From IMG/VR virus record IMGVR_UViG_3300030339_000012, positions 33,085 to 97,084 of that record: 64,000 bases of DNA. The stretch is one strand, 5' to 3'. The notes under the pieces are model-generated. The model worked only from the letters and a program-made list of their open reading frames with translations. It made no database searches and was not told the origin of the DNA. Origin of the DNA: a virus. How positions within the stretch are numbered: position 1 is the first letter of the stretch; every line of letters begins with the position of its first letter. The position numbers and the translations under genes are program-made. Below, one piece after another: positions 1-9,309 of the stretch.

Positions 1-1
1 C

Positions 2-1009
2 CTTAATACTATAGCATATATGTTTTATGGATGTACATCTTTAGTGTCAATAAAATTTCCAACATCATTTACAAACGTAACTATCGCTACTTTAATGTTT
101 TATGGATGTACCTCTTTAGTGTCAATAATTTTTCCACCATCTTTTGGAAGCCTAACAACAGTTCAAAATATGTTTCAAAGTTGTACATCTTTATCTTCAA
201 TTGCTTTCCCAGATTGGGGAAATGTTACAAACGCAAATGGTATCACTTATGGGTGTTCTTCTTTAGTTTCTGTAACATTTCCACCAACATGGGGTAACGT
301 TACGGATGCGAGTCAAATGTTTTACGTGTGTAATAGTTTATCATCAATAATATTGCCATCGTCTTGGGGAAAAGTTACAAATCTTAGTACTATGTTTTGG
401 TATTGTAGTTCTTTAACAAAAATAGAATTACCAACATCTTGGGATCTAGTTACTAGTATTTCAGTTATGTTTTCACATTCTTCTATTTCTTCATTAGTAC
501 TACCGTCTTCATGGGGTGTCGTGAGTAATATTGGGGGTTTTGCGTCTAACATGCTAAGATTACAATCAATTGTTTTGCCATTAGCATTCGGAAATATAAT
601 TGACGCTAGTAATATGTTTTCTGGCTGTCCTAATTTACCGAATAACCCTGGCTTTGAATATATAGGTAGCTTAACTTCTCAATGTAATTTCAATGGGGCA
701 TTTCTTTCTACTGAATATGTTAATGGTGAAATGATTTTAGATTCTAAAATTTCTTCGATTACGATTGCTGGGACTTCAGGAATTCCAAATCAAGTTACAA
801 GCATAAGGCTAACTAATACTGGTAGTACATTCACTGGTTCTTCTCCTCAAGTTGATGTTTCTTATTGTAATTTAGATGCGATAGCCTTAAATACATTATT
901 TGGAGACTTACCAACATTATCTGGTAAAGCAATAAAAATTACAGGTTGTTTAGGATTTTCTACTTGTGATAAAACTATTGCAACAAATAAAGGTTGGACC
1001 GTATCCTAA
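2..1009 (+). CDS. BspA-like leucine-rich repeat surface protein (5' end outside window)
   Basis: The frame is open to the left edge, so the true start lies upstream; the first internal ATG is at 20. The protein consists of about eight repeats of 23-25 residues built on MFYxCxSLxSIxFPxSWGNVTNA, the pattern of BspA-type leucine-rich repeats (treponemal/Bacteroides surface proteins). The repeats decay around residue 190 and a non-repetitive C-terminal part ends in CDKTIATNKGWTVS, a usual closing segment of such proteins. BspA repeats mediate binding to proteins and cell surfaces. Next to an IPT/TIG protein and glycosyltransferases, a role in the tail fibre or virion adhesion is inferred. No signal peptide can be judged because the N-terminus is missing. 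Confidence 0.8.
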   Translation, partial: LNTIAYMFYGCTSLVSIKFPTSFTNVTIATLMFYGCTSLVSIIFPPSFGSLTTVQNMFQSCTSLSSIAFPDWGNVTNANGITYGCSSLVSVTFPPTWGNVTDASQMFYVCNSLSSIILPSSWGKVTNLSTMFWYCSSLTKIELPTSWDLVTSISVMFSHSSISSLVLPSSWGVVSNIGGFASNMLRLQSIVLPLAFGNIIDASNMFSGCPNLPNNPGFEYIGSLTSQCNFNGAFLSTEYVNGEMILDSKISSITIAGTSGIPNQVTSIRLTNTGSTFTGSSPQVDVSYCNLDAIALNTLFGDLPTLSGKAIKITGCLGFSTCDKTIATNKGWTVS

Positions 1010-1092
1010 TACTTATAAATATTATAAATTTATTTTGTATATGTCAATTATTATATGTATTTTTGTAGTCAAATTAAAAACATTTACAAATT

Positions 1093-2865
1093 ATGATTGA
1101 AAATGCAAATATTTCAGTACATCAAATCAATACTGTAACAGGAGATTTAATTGGTAATACTAGAAAAATACTACAATGTTTAAAATTAGATCATAGCTAT
1201 GACTCTTATGTAGACATATCAGTGTTTCCAGAAACTTCAATTAGTGGATATTGTTGTGGTTCTCTTTGGGATCGAGAAGATTTCATTCGTGATCAAATAA
1301 CAAAATTGAAAGATATAGAAAGATATAGAAAAGAATTGAATATGTCAGGAATTATCGTGATAGGATTTGTTTCATCTCACGGTAATAACAGAAATGGATT
1401 TCCAGTATTAAAAAATTCAGTAGCTGTTATTGATAATAATGGTATTCGTACATATGATAAACAATTATTAGCTGATACAGATCATCACGAAGATAGAAAA
1501 TATTTCACAGAAGGAACTGAAACTAAAGTTTTTGAAGTTTATTTACCAAATGTAGGTAAAACTATAATTGGAACTCCAATATGTGAAGATGCATGGTTTA
1601 TGAATCATCACAGAGATATTCCTCAAGAAATGGTTAACATGGGAGCAGAAATTTTGATTATTCCAAATCAATCATATTTTTATTATGGAAAGCAAAAAAT
1701 TAGAAAAAATCTTTTTTCTAAAATAGCTAAAAATAATATGGTTCCTGTTGTTTCTGTAAATTCAGTTGGTTGTGGTGACATCGTTAAAAATATTATAATT
1801 TATGATGGTGGATCTCTTGTTTATAATAGTTATGGAAGATTAATTAAAGAACTACCTAAATTTGAAGATGCAAATTCAAATTTCAAAATATCAGATTGTG
1901 ATCCAATTATAGGAAGTGATGATAGTAAATATAAAGAAATAACTGATGCTATTCTATTTGAGCAAAAAGAATTCTTCAAATTGTCAGGAATTAAAAATGC
2001 TCAAGTTCATGTATCAGGAGGACTTGATTCATCTATTGTAGCAGCATTAGTTTATAAAGCTATGGGTAAAGAACATACCATATTTATTTCAAATCCATCA
2101 TCATTGAATACTAAATCAAGAGATTATGTGACTCAATTAGATGAAAAATTAGGAACTACTACCTATTGGCAACCAATTCAATCTACTGTCAATGAAATAT
2201 TAGAAGTTGATAAAATTCATATGAGTGATGCTCCTGAATTAAGTGATACAGGTAAAGCATCAATACATGCAGTGTTAAGAACTGTACTAGGATTAGAAGA
2301 TACTCACAGATTTAAAAGTGGCATTGTTTCAACAGGTAATCATACTGAGATCGTTTTGGGTTGGGCATCCTTCCATGATATTGGTTCAATTGGTGTTCAT
2401 GCTATAATTGGAGATTTAACAAAAGTTGAATTGTATGAATTATCAGATTATATTAACACTGAATTATATAAAGATGAAATTGTGCCTTTTGATTTATATA
2501 ATGGAAAATTTAAACCTGCCGCAGAATTACCTGATGCAAATGAAGATCCAATTGATTATTGGGTACAAAGTGGAATATGTGCATCTTTAATTCGTGATAG
2601 AATGACAAGAGATGATTTAATTTTGAATTATAAAAATCATTCATTGAATATTGACTATTTTCCTAAAATGGAGGAAGTTTATAAATATGATATTAAACAA
2701 TGGGATGAGCAAGTTAATTTTGCAGTTAGTAAAATGAAAATATCAGTATATAAAGCTGCTCAAAGTTCTCCAATTGTTATCATGAGTCCAAGGAGCAGAG
2801 GATTTAGTAATCGTGAAACATTAATTAATAAATATACACCAATTAATACAGTATCTTTAGATTAA
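1093..2865 (+). CDS. nadE: Glutamine-dependent NAD+ synthetase
   Basis: Makes NAD+ from nicotinate adenine dinucleotide, ATP and glutamine. Residues 1-270 are a nitrilase-type glutaminase domain with a plausible Glu-Lys-Cys triad: E47 in FPETSISGY, K123 in DKQLLADTD, C164 in GTPICEDAWF. Residues 280-590 are the synthetase, with the ATP pyrophosphatase loop SGGLDSS at 308-314 and STGNHTEIVLGW and GDLTKVELYELSDY downstream. At 590 residues it is close to the usual length of the two-domain enzyme, so it is probably active with glutamine. It stands alone, followed by a strong terminator. NadE in a phage suggests support of the NAD+ pool during infection; whether this counters NAD+-depleting defences is inference. 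Confidence 0.95.
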   Translation: MIENANISVHQINTVTGDLIGNTRKILQCLKLDHSYDSYVDISVFPETSISGYCCGSLWDREDFIRDQITKLKDIERYRKELNMSGIIVIGFVSSHGNNRNGFPVLKNSVAVIDNNGIRTYDKQLLADTDHHEDRKYFTEGTETKVFEVYLPNVGKTIIGTPICEDAWFMNHHRDIPQEMVNMGAEILIIPNQSYFYYGKQKIRKNLFSKIAKNNMVPVVSVNSVGCGDIVKNIIIYDGGSLVYNSYGRLIKELPKFEDANSNFKISDCDPIIGSDDSKYKEITDAILFEQKEFFKLSGIKNAQVHVSGGLDSSIVAALVYKAMGKEHTIFISNPSSLNTKSRDYVTQLDEKLGTTTYWQPIQSTVNEILEVDKIHMSDAPELSDTGKASIHAVLRTVLGLEDTHRFKSGIVSTGNHTEIVLGWASFHDIGSIGVHAIIGDLTKVELYELSDYINTELYKDEIVPFDLYNGKFKPAAELPDANEDPIDYWVQSGICASLIRDRMTRDDLILNYKNHSLNIDYFPKMEEVYKYDIKQWDEQVNFAVSKMKISVYKAAQSSPIVIMSPRSRGFSNRETLINKYTPINTVSLD

Positions 2866-2881
2866 TTTATTATTTTTAATA

Positions 2882-2916
2882 AAAAGCATCATTGATTTTC
2901 AATGATGCTTTTTTTT
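2882..2916 (+). terminator. Rho-independent terminator after nadE
   Basis: A 14-bp perfect stem (2882-2895 with 2899-2912) with a three-base loop is followed by an uninterrupted T run. It separates nadE from the glycosyltransferase gene. Confidence 0.9.
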
Positions 2917-2975
2917 GTTAAAATTATAAACTTATCATAAAAGTTAGAATAAAAAATAAAAATAAATAATTTATA

Positions 2976-5441
2976 ATGAAAATATTGATAATTTTGCCAC
3001 ATGCCAGTACTGGCGGACTTCCTTCTGTGTCATTAAAAAGAGTAGAATCTTTAATAAATACAAATGATGTCTATGTAATTGAATATAGACAAATCTCTTG
3101 GAGTTTTGTAGTACAAAGGAATAGACTGATTGAATTATTAGGAGATAAATTCATTTCACTTGGAGGAATGGAAGATGAAACAAAACGTGATTTTTTTCAA
3201 GAAATAATTAATACTATTAATCCTGATATTGTTCATATGGAAGAAATACCAGAATTATTTATTTTTGGAATGAGAAATGATCATGTGAGTTGGTTATATA
3301 GAGATGATAGACCATATAAAATAATAGAAACAACTCACACTTCAACTTTTGATATTAATAAAAAAATATACTTTCCAGATAAGTTTTTATTTGTATCTAA
3401 ATATTCACAACTACAATATAGTAAATTTGACATACCATCTTCTGTTGTTGAATATCCAGTAGAAAAATTAGCATGTAATAACGGATTAGCAATTGATGTA
3501 TTGAAATTTGATCCTGAGTATTTTCATGTTTTGAATGTTGGATTATTTACATCAGGAAAAAATCAAGGATATGTTTTTGATATAGCAGAAAAATTGATAG
3601 ATTATAAAATACAATTTCATTTTGTAGGCAATCAAGCAGAGAATTTTTCTGATTATTGGAGTCCATTATTAAATAAAAAACCAGCCAATTGTATAATTCA
3701 TGGAGAAAGAAGTGATGTTGATTTATTTTATCAAGCATCTGATTTACTAATTCATTCATCTTTACTAGAACTTAATCCATTAGCTATCAAAGAAGCAACA
3801 TCGTATGATTTGCCTGTTTATTTAAACAATCTTAATACATATTTAGATACATATGATTTATATAAAAACATTAAATATTTGACAATGAATGTTGATAAAG
3901 ATTCTAAAAGAATATTAGATAATTTCAATATAAAAAGATTAGATGATAATATAACATTTCAAGATATATTATTAAAAGAGTATAATAATACTCTTTATAT
4001 AAATAAAACAACTCAAAGAATAGTAGAACCACAATATGATTATAATATTGATTTCATTAAAGGAGCAAAGGTAGAAATTGTTGGTGATTCTCCATCTGAA
4101 TTTTATGTTGAAATATTAGATAAAAATACAAATGAAATTATATACAAAAAAATGTTAAACAACAATAATTGGTGTCGTACTAATTATGAATGTTATAAAG
4201 AATACAAAATTAACATATTTAAAAATAATAAATTAGTAATTACTCATGATTTTGATTTAACTAATAAAAATGTATTGATAACATTAGAAAGCAAATCAAT
4301 AGGAGATACATTGGCATGGTTTCCATATATTGAAGAATTTAGAAAAAAGCATAATTGTAAAGTTCAGTGCTCAACATTTTGGAATAGTTGGTTCATAAAT
4401 CAATATTCAGAAATAACTTTTGTTGAACCAGGACAAGAAAACACTGAAAATTTGTATGCAAAATATAAAATAGGTTGGTATTCTCCATATGACAACAATA
4501 GAAATCCTATTGATTATAAAACTATTCCTTTGCAAAAAACAGCAAGTGATATACTTGGATTAGAATACGAAGAAATTATACCAAAAATTGAAATTCCTGA
4601 AGGAATTAGACCAATCAAAGAGAAATATGTTTGCATTGGTCAATTCTCAACAGCTAACTCTAAGCACTGGCATTATCCTTGCAAAGATAGCAATAAAGGC
4701 TGGCAAATTTTAGTTGATTGGTTTAATACACAAGGATATAAAGTTATGGTAATAAGTAAACAACCAACCAATCTTAAAAATATAATAGATAGAACTGGAA
4801 ATTTTCCTATTGAACACAGAATCAATGAATTAAAATGGTCTGAATTTTATATTGGTATTGGATCAGGATTAAGTTGGTTGGCATGGGCTGTTGGTAAGCA
4901 AGTAGTAATGATGTCAGGGTTTTCTAAACCTTTTTGCGAATTTAAAACTAATAACATAAACATACATAATTTTAAAGTGTGTAATGGATGTTTTAATACA
5001 CACAAATTTGATCCAGGAGATTGGAATTGGTGTCCGATAAATAAAAATACTGATAAGCAATTTGAATGCTCTACTAGCATAACACCAGAAATGATAACTG
5101 ATAGAATAATAGAGTCAAAATTAATTGAAAATCCAAAGAAATTTGATTTTAAAAAATATGATGTTAAATATAACTTAGATAAAAACAATATAAATATAAC
5201 GTATGATAAAAATGAAAATAAATTGATGTTATATTATAATGGAGAAGATATGCAAGCATTAAATATTGATATTAAAGATTTAAAATCAAACAAAATATAT
5301 TATACTTTATCTGAAACATCATTAAATAAAAATAGTGTGATTTGGTGCATACCAAAAATAAATTTAGCTGAAGATACAAATAAGTTGAATATAGTATTTT
5401 ATGAAAAAAATAAAATATTAGAAATACAATATGGAATTTAA
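2976..5441 (+). CDS. Two-domain glycosyltransferase (GT4-like plus O-heptosyltransferase-like)
   Basis: The 821-residue protein has two GT-B type parts. Residues 1-290 start with MKILIILPHASTGGLPSVSL and contain LLIHSSLLELNPLAIKEA, the acceptor/donor end of GT4-like enzymes. Residues 430-720 carry ESKSIGDTLAWFPYIEEFRK, SKHWHYPCKD, IGIGSGLSWLAWAVGKQVV and a Cys-containing NGCFNTHKFDPGDWNWCP stretch, which match the family of autotransporter strand-loop-strand O-heptosyltransferases (GT9-like). A linker with a beta-rich module lies between. The substrate is unknown; with three more transferases downstream it may glycosylate virion proteins or a host surface glycan. The domain assignment is from remembered motifs, the acceptor is not predictable. 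Confidence 0.8.
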   Translation: MKILIILPHASTGGLPSVSLKRVESLINTNDVYVIEYRQISWSFVVQRNRLIELLGDKFISLGGMEDETKRDFFQEIINTINPDIVHMEEIPELFIFGMRNDHVSWLYRDDRPYKIIETTHTSTFDINKKIYFPDKFLFVSKYSQLQYSKFDIPSSVVEYPVEKLACNNGLAIDVLKFDPEYFHVLNVGLFTSGKNQGYVFDIAEKLIDYKIQFHFVGNQAENFSDYWSPLLNKKPANCIIHGERSDVDLFYQASDLLIHSSLLELNPLAIKEATSYDLPVYLNNLNTYLDTYDLYKNIKYLTMNVDKDSKRILDNFNIKRLDDNITFQDILLKEYNNTLYINKTTQRIVEPQYDYNIDFIKGAKVEIVGDSPSEFYVEILDKNTNEIIYKKMLNNNNWCRTNYECYKEYKINIFKNNKLVITHDFDLTNKNVLITLESKSIGDTLAWFPYIEEFRKKHNCKVQCSTFWNSWFINQYSEITFVEPGQENTENLYAKYKIGWYSPYDNNRNPIDYKTIPLQKTASDILGLEYEEIIPKIEIPEGIRPIKEKYVCIGQFSTANSKHWHYPCKDSNKGWQILVDWFNTQGYKVMVISKQPTNLKNIIDRTGNFPIEHRINELKWSEFYIGIGSGLSWLAWAVGKQVVMMSGFSKPFCEFKTNNINIHNFKVCNGCFNTHKFDPGDWNWCPINKNTDKQFECSTSITPEMITDRIIESKLIENPKKFDFKKYDVKYNLDKNNINITYDKNENKLMLYYNGEDMQALNIDIKDLKSNKIYYTLSETSLNKNSVIWCIPKINLAEDTNKLNIVFYEKNKILEIQYGI

Positions 5442-5447
5442 AAATTT

Positions 5448-5478
5448 ATATATAACGAAAAGAAAAATCGTTATATAT
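5448..5478 (+). promoter_or_regulatory. Hairpin covering the start of the IPT/TIG gene
   Basis: Perfect 11-bp inverted repeat, 5448-5458 with 5468-5478, with a nine-base A-rich loop. The right arm includes the first two bases of the ATG at 5477. There is no T tract, so it is a poor terminator; it could control translation start or mark an mRNA processing site. Confidence 0.5.
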
Positions 5479-7516
5479 GAGTTATATTAAAATTAAAAAA
5501 ATACTTAAAGATGATGTTGAAACTCCAGAGAAAGGTTATATTTATTTTGGATATGAAGATACAACAGTAAGTAGTGGAAGTACTAAAGGATTTTGGATAA
5601 AAGATGATGATGGTAGTGAAGCATCATATATATTGGAAGGATATTCAAATGCCCCAATTATTTCAGATTTTGATCCTACAAGTGCATATAATGGTGATTT
5701 GATAACAATATATGGAATAAATTTTGTTAAAAATACAGTTGCATCTTTTAGCGGAATAACAGGAGTAACAACATTAGTTTCTCCTAATCAATTAAATGTT
5801 GTAATACCTGATCTTACTAATTATGACAATGAAGTTGAAGTGGTATTAAAATCTCCATTAGCGACAGGTCCATCAGCAAAATATAAAGTATTTAAACAAA
5901 ATAATAAACCTATAATAACAATAAGTCCTACTAGCGCAGATATAAATTCTACTATAACAATAGAAGGATTATATTTCATACCTGGAAAAACAGAGTTATT
6001 TTTTGTACCAGTAACTCATGCAATTACTACTGTTATTAGTTCAACAAAATTAACTGCTATAGTACCATTATTAACACTTGGTCTTACTCAATTATATCTT
6101 CAAACAGATCTTGGATTGATAAATCCTGGACAAAGTTTATTTGCAAACATAATAATTAACAATGGAACAATTCCTTTATTTGAAAGTTTTTATCCATCAT
6201 CTGCAAGTCAAGGTGGATATGTAGATATATTTGGAGCAAATTTTGATGTCTCAACTACATTAGTTCATATTGGTCCTACTCAATCATCAAAAATAACTTT
6301 TATAGATTCTGGACATATAAGAGCAGATATTTCAAATGATACTCCTATTGGAGATACAATAATTAGAGTTGATGAAATATCAAAATCTGGATTTACAGTT
6401 TATGGATCTACTAGTACTCTAATTCCAACTATAACAAATATAAATCCATCAGTTTATCCAGGTAATACAGTAATTCTAACAGGAACTAATTTAAATGTTC
6501 CTTTGACTATTACATTTAGTGGAGTTATATGTAAATCAACACCTATAAATTTCAATTCTTGTTCGATTTATATAGGAACTGATGTTACGCCAGGTATAAA
6601 TAGCGTTATAGTAATTAACAAATACGGATCATCATTACCATATTCATATAATTTACTAACAATTGGAAATTTATCATTAAGTAGTTTTAGTTCTACACAT
6701 ATGAAAAGAGGACAGCATTCAATAGGTGTATATGGCACTGGATTTATAAACAGTCCATCAATGAGTGTTTATGTAGGAAATGTATTATCAAGGTTTTCAT
6801 ATAATAGTCCAACAGCATTAACAGTCCAGATATTAAATTCTACATCAACTAATGACACAATACCAACTGGTAATGTTGATATTAGAGTAGAAAGTATAAA
6901 CGGTAATTATACATTAAATGGTTTCACTGTTGATACAACAAATCAACCTATAATATCAAAAATAAGTCCTATATTTGGAAAATATGGTGATTCTATTGAT
7001 ATATATGGTAGTCTATTATCAGGAGGACTTATTAGTTTTGGAACATCTTATCCAGGTACTTATGGTGTAACATCTACAATAGATAATAGTCATTTAAAAG
7101 TAATTGTACCATCTGGACTAACAACTTCAGGTATGAATGAAATAATGAATGTTTATGCAACAACATCTAATGGTTCTATAACATATTCACCGTTTGAATC
7201 TTATATACAAGCGACATCAGCTCCATCTATTTTAAGTTTTACTCCAATGGATGTCACAGGATCTACTTCATCAAAAGGAACATTAATTACCATATCAGGA
7301 CAAAATTTTTCTAAATATTATACTGACGCTTACATTAGTATAGCGCCATCTGGTAATCTTAAATATATATATTTAGATTCACAAGAATATATATCTGACA
7401 CAGAAATAAGAGGTATTATTCCTAAAACGTTAGGATATATTGGCTCATCAATTATTAAAGTTGTAACATCTGCAGGTGTTGATCAAGAAGCGAATTTATA
7501 TATATCAAAACTATAA
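5477..7516 (+). CDS. IPT/TIG repeat protein, probable tail fibre or virion adhesin
   Basis: Residues 1-55 form a distinct N-terminal head (KGYIYFGYEDTTVSSGSTKG, typical of phage fibre or baseplate attachment modules). Then follow about seven immunoglobulin-like IPT/TIG repeats of 80-95 residues, each opening with a PxIxxxxPxSxxxGxxIxIxGxNF pattern at about residues 58, 143, 236, 318, 397, 493 and 585. IPT/TIG folds are common in extracellular adhesins and in phage decoration or fibre proteins. There is no signal peptide, which fits assembly in the cytoplasm as a virion part. It is Ser/Thr-rich and sits between glycosyltransferase genes, so it is a candidate glycosylation target (inference). 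A strong terminator follows. Confidence 0.8.
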   Translation: MSYIKIKKILKDDVETPEKGYIYFGYEDTTVSSGSTKGFWIKDDDGSEASYILEGYSNAPIISDFDPTSAYNGDLITIYGINFVKNTVASFSGITGVTTLVSPNQLNVVIPDLTNYDNEVEVVLKSPLATGPSAKYKVFKQNNKPIITISPTSADINSTITIEGLYFIPGKTELFFVPVTHAITTVISSTKLTAIVPLLTLGLTQLYLQTDLGLINPGQSLFANIIINNGTIPLFESFYPSSASQGGYVDIFGANFDVSTTLVHIGPTQSSKITFIDSGHIRADISNDTPIGDTIIRVDEISKSGFTVYGSTSTLIPTITNINPSVYPGNTVILTGTNLNVPLTITFSGVICKSTPINFNSCSIYIGTDVTPGINSVIVINKYGSSLPYSYNLLTIGNLSLSSFSSTHMKRGQHSIGVYGTGFINSPSMSVYVGNVLSRFSYNSPTALTVQILNSTSTNDTIPTGNVDIRVESINGNYTLNGFTVDTTNQPIISKISPIFGKYGDSIDIYGSLLSGGLISFGTSYPGTYGVTSTIDNSHLKVIVPSGLTTSGMNEIMNVYATTSNGSITYSPFESYIQATSAPSILSFTPMDVTGSTSSKGTLITISGQNFSKYYTDAYISIAPSGNLKYIYLDSQEYISDTEIRGIIPKTLGYIGSSIIKVVTSAGVDQEANLYISKL

Positions 7517-7538
7517 TAAAAATATAAAATAATTAAAA

Positions 7539-7574
7539 AAAATAACTTGTAATATTTATTACAAGTTATTTTTT
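7539..7574 (+). terminator. Rho-independent terminator after IPT/TIG gene
   Basis: A 15-bp stem (7539-7553 with 7558-7572) with an ATTT loop, flanked by A and T runs. Confidence 0.9.
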
Positions 7575-7626
7575 TTAAACATATTAATATTTTTTACATA
7601 CAATAAATAAATAAATAGAAATAATA

Positions 7627-8538
7627 ATGAAAATATTAGTAGCAACTTTTGATCATAATTATTATTTGTGGCAAGTACTTGTACAGATAAATAATTTTAT
7701 GAAATATGGATATGATAATGATACAATTTATGTAGTATCAACTTCAAATCCTAGTCCAATTTTAAAATCATTAATGAATAATGAAAAAATAAAATCTAAA
7801 TTCTTCATTTATAACGATGAAAGAGTAAATCCAAAATATCCATCATCATTAAGACCTCACATATTAGAAAAATTATTCATTGAACATCCTGAATATAATA
7901 ATGAAACATTTTTTTATTGTGATCCAGATATGATTTTCACAAAAAAATTAGATTTCACGGATATGGTGAATGATAATAAATGGCATTTGAGTGATACTAG
8001 GTCTTATATTGATACCATGTATATAAAAAGTAAGAGTGAACAATTGTTTAATGAAATGTGTGAAATATCTAAAGTAAAACCAGAAGATATTGTAGCAATT
8101 GATAATAATGCAGGAGGAGCACAATATTTAATGAAAGGAATAAATTCTGATTATTGGAAAAAGGTGTATGATGATAGTGAAAATTTATATTCTCATATGA
8201 AAAACACAGAAAGTATATATAATCCTGAACATCCTATTCAATCATGGACATCTGATATGTGGGCAGTTTTATGGAATGCCGTTTATTATAATCATGAAGT
8301 CGAGATTAATAAAGATTTAGAATTTAGTTGGGCTACTGATAATATAAAAAGATGGGACGAAACTTATATTTTTCACAATGCTGGAATAGTAGGCAAAAGT
8401 GATACACATTTTAGCAAAATTGAATATCAAGTTTCTCCATTCAATAAAGAAATAAAAGTTGATAATGATAATTGTACATATAATTATGTGAAAGAAATAA
8501 AAGAAACAGAAGAAAATTTTAAAGATATAATCTGGTAA
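7627..8538 (+). CDS. GT-A fold glycosyltransferase
   Basis: The 303-residue protein starts MKILVATFDHNYYLWQVLVQ and has a metal/nucleotide-sugar DxD motif in FFYCDPDMIF (D99, D101). Later segments DNNAGGAQYLMKG, YNPEHPIQSWTSDMWAVLWN and TYIFHNAGIVG resemble the arrangement in hydroxyproline arabinosyl- and serine galactosyltransferase-like families, though I cannot fix the family. It is the first gene of a three-transferase operon: the next start is 15 bases downstream. Donor and acceptor are unknown. Confidence 0.75.
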   Translation: MKILVATFDHNYYLWQVLVQINNFMKYGYDNDTIYVVSTSNPSPILKSLMNNEKIKSKFFIYNDERVNPKYPSSLRPHILEKLFIEHPEYNNETFFYCDPDMIFTKKLDFTDMVNDNKWHLSDTRSYIDTMYIKSKSEQLFNEMCEISKVKPEDIVAIDNNAGGAQYLMKGINSDYWKKVYDDSENLYSHMKNTESIYNPEHPIQSWTSDMWAVLWNAVYYNHEVEINKDLEFSWATDNIKRWDETYIFHNAGIVGKSDTHFSKIEYQVSPFNKEIKVDNDNCTYNYVKEIKETEENFKDIIW

Positions 8539-8553
8539 AAAATAAAAAATTAA

Positions 8554-9309
8554 ATGAATATAGGAATAGTTGTATTAGCTACAAATGCTTATTTTGTGTT
8601 AGGAATAAGATTTATTAAAAGATTTATGAATTTTTACAAAGGTGATAAAAACATCACCTTCTATTTTTTCTCGGATAATAATCCAAAAAATTATATACCT
8701 GATAATATTGATGTTGAATATTTTCATGTGACTAATAATAATTGGGTAGATGGAACAAACTTAAAATTTACATCTATATTATCAATTAAAGATAAATTAA
8801 AAAGTGATTATCTATTTTATTTTGATGCTGATACTAATGTAAATAAAGATTTTATTGAAGATTGGTTTATTGGAGATTTAGTTGGTGGTCAGCATTATGG
8901 AGATCAAGATTGGATGAAAAATGAAAAATCATTTGATAGAAATCCATCATCAAAAGCATATGTACCATTTGATACTAAATTATCACAAATGTATTTTTAT
9001 GGTGCATTTTTTGGAGGTAATTCTAACAATATGATAAATTTTTGTGAAACTATGAGATATTATCAATTAGAAGATAAAAAAATACCTTATGAGCCTGGTG
9101 TGAATGATGAAAGTTATATCAATAGATATTTTCATTTTAATCCACCTACAAAAGTAGTATTATGTCCAGATTTTTCATTTGTAATTAGTGATAAAGGTGG
9201 TATTGGTGAAACTAGAGATATAAATTTGAATATCGAAGAACTCAAAAAAGAATTATTAATAAATAAAAATAACTCTATTGATATACAGAGTAATAAATTA
9301 ATTTTATGA
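8554..9309 (+). CDS. Glycosyltransferase family 6 (ABO-like) enzyme
   Basis: The 251-residue size and motif order match GT6, the family of human ABO and alpha-1,3-galactosyltransferases: LKSDYLFYFDADTN (DAD at 91-93, the metal site), FYGAFFGGNS (about 149-157), VNDESYINRYF (183-193, the WHDESHLNKYF equivalent) and PPTKVVLCPDFSF. Known members add GalNAc or Gal in alpha-1,3 linkage; many bacterial GT6 enzymes have NxN instead of DxD, whereas this one keeps a DxD-like motif. It overlaps the next gene by four bases (ATGA). Confidence 0.85.
   Translation: MNIGIVVLATNAYFVLGIRFIKRFMNFYKGDKNITFYFFSDNNPKNYIPDNIDVEYFHVTNNNWVDGTNLKFTSILSIKDKLKSDYLFYFDADTNVNKDFIEDWFIGDLVGGQHYGDQDWMKNEKSFDRNPSSKAYVPFDTKLSQMYFYGAFFGGNSNNMINFCETMRYYQLEDKKIPYEPGVNDESYINRYFHFNPPTKVVLCPDFSFVISDKGGIGETRDINLNIEELKKELLINKNNSIDIQSNKLIL

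Noticed and set aside
31-552. Open frames on both strands inside the leucine-rich repeat gene
   Set aside because: They follow the repeat periodicity of the real gene and give no sensible protein.
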